A program made the position numbers and the translations under genes. The notes below the pieces were generated by a model. It was not told the DNA's origin, did no database searches, and was given only the letters and a program-made list of their open reading frames with translations. 64,000 nt of DNA from Chamaea fasciata (taxonomy: Eukaryota; Chordata; Aves; Passeriformes; Sylviidae), in contig JARCOQ010000002.1 of assembly GCA_029207755.1 (NCBI GenBank), forward strand, positions 84,284,087 to 84,348,086, in the 5' to 3' direction. This document shows positions 62,623 through 64,000 of this stretch, one piece after another; the stretch's first letter is position 1, and every line of letters begins with the position of its first letter.

Positions 62623-64000
62623 GTGACTTCTTTGACCTCACTGAATTCCAGCCTCTGCACCTATCCTTCACTCTTTCAGGCTCATTTCTTTACCTGATGC
62701 CAGCTGATAACGGTTAGGCAGGTAGCAAACTAGATAAGGCTCATTTCTTTCCCCAGCACTTACCACTTAATAAGGGATAAACCAGACAAAAAATGTTCAA
62801 CAGAATCTCTGATCACAAGTTCTGCAGTCAGATATCCCATGTAAAGAAAAAGTGCTATAGGTTTTTTTATGGGTAAGTGAAGCCTTTCCCATTCAATGGT
62901 TTGGATTTTTTTACAGGATTTTTCTAAATGAGCATATCTTTCTGAGGACAATAATATAATAAATGTTAAGGAAAGTATTTCCTTTGCCTTTAGCTTTCCC
63001 CCATACATTTTTCATTATTTCTGAGTACCTTATCTTAGACTTGTTTTGTTACTGTCTTCTATTCTCTTGCACATTCTTTGGCTGCTTTTCATGCCTGTTA
63101 TTTACATTTTGACTTCAAACCAACCAATCTGTTCCGCTATTAATTCCTGGGAAACTCCAGTGCCACAGCTGAGCTTCCCATACAAAGATTTAAGTTTTGG
63201 GCAGCTCCTTGCTCACTGGGCCCCAGGAGTGCACCTACACTGGCAGTTGAGATCCAAAGTGTGCTTTGGGTACTGATCTCCTGGCTATCTCCTCCAACCA
63301 TGCTTTTCCTGTCATACCACTATGGCCTCTAATAGGCATCAAGACCATGGGACAAAGATAGAACTAGTCCAAGGTAAAAATTCCCAGCAATGTAGCCTCT
63401 GTGGGTGTCATTTCCTGAGGAATAACTGTTTTGTTCTACAAATGCATTTTAACACAACCTCTTGCAGTGACAGTACACGCCACTGGATGCAAAAGGAGAA
63501 ATTGTCCTAGAATTTCCGAGGAGCATTTCTATAATTTTAATTCATCAGTGTTTATAACTAACCCAAGTATACCCTCAGCATATTTTCACTGTTCATTTGA
63601 CTTTTTTGCTGTACGTGAGGGTGAGTTTGCTGCTGCCTGAGCCCATTTTGTGACTACATCACACACCAACTTCAAGTTCATTAAAAAGAGTCACATTTAA
63701 GATTAATCCAGCTGAATGGGATGCAGTCAGTCTGGGAGGGTTAAAGCTATATTGCCTCCAGGGAAAAAAAATACAGAAAGCAAAATGCAGAGAAAGATTT
63801 CAAAACAGGTTACTCCTGCAGCTTGGGAATGTAAAAATGGCACCCTTGTTCCCTGTATCAAGTTGATAAGCTGAAGAAAAGGTTGGGCTGGGTTTTGTAG
63901 TCTGCTTGACCTTGCAGCAACTTGGATGATCACACATGCATCAAGTTACACAAAAAAAATTAAAACAGGACTGTCAGAGGCCAAGCTGTGATACCAGTAC
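62623..64000. other. Non-coding DNA to the window end
   Basis: This is AT-rich with short frames on both strands. I recognise no gene, RNA or repeat family. Confidence 0.55.

Noticed and set aside
62426..62671. 81-codon minus frame with Trp-Met-Asp-Gly repeats
   Set aside because: It is the translation of the CCAT microsatellite.

Overview
The window looks like vertebrate nuclear DNA, most probably from a bird and perhaps a songbird. The bird call rests on at least nine CR1 LINE fragments with the avian 3' end: the tail sequence around ATAGAATGGTTTGGGTTGGAAGGGACC (read here as its pieces) and the terminal ATTCTATG octamer. They lie on both strands and differ in age. A short solo-LTR-like block with adjacent TATA and AATAAA signals agrees with this. 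The songbird lean is an inference from the LTR style and is weak. There is no bacterial-type gene density, no operon, no tRNA or rRNA that I can recognise, and no CRISPR array.

I find no protein-coding gene that I can name. The long reading frames fall on both strands, overlap each other, or are translations of microsatellites and CR1 sequence, so I treat them as chance or repeat ORFs. Two short segments have exon-like architecture, with a pyrimidine-rich acceptor, an open frame and a good donor: 13440-13628 on plus and 44675-44852 on minus. Neither product is recognised. The window is best read as intergenic DNA or the inside of very large introns.

Layout. 1-8.6 kb is AT-rich unique DNA ending in an AP-1-like site cluster. 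8.64-9.34 kb is a CR1 copy, followed by a CTATA microsatellite. 13.4 kb holds the first exon candidate, 14.7-14.9 kb a solo LTR candidate and 15.0 kb a CR1 tail. 19.2 kb holds another CR1 tail. 20.7-28.8 kb carries several long A tracts, a 48-bp pyrimidine run and a G-quadruplex-type G run. 33.2-34.4 kb is the most structured part: a G run, a minus-strand CR1, the only CpG island of the window (about 33.70-34.03 kb) with Sp1-, Ets- and Maf-like sites, a CA repeat and a plus-strand CR1 tail. 36.4-37.6 kb has a 14-bp tandem repeat and a very old CR1-like remnant. 39.7 kb has a 30-bp perfect hairpin palindrome. 42.6 kb is a small CpG-bearing block, and 44.7 kb holds the second exon candidate. 48.2 kb is a relatively young CR1. 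54.7 kb has a run of 45 C. 60.7 and 61.1-61.4 kb are CR1 fragments, and 62.6 kb has 15 perfect CCAT repeats.

Nothing here amounts to a demonstrable new biological system. The best leads are the isolated CpG island with its clustered sites, the two exon-like segments, and the CpG-bearing block at 42.6 kb.
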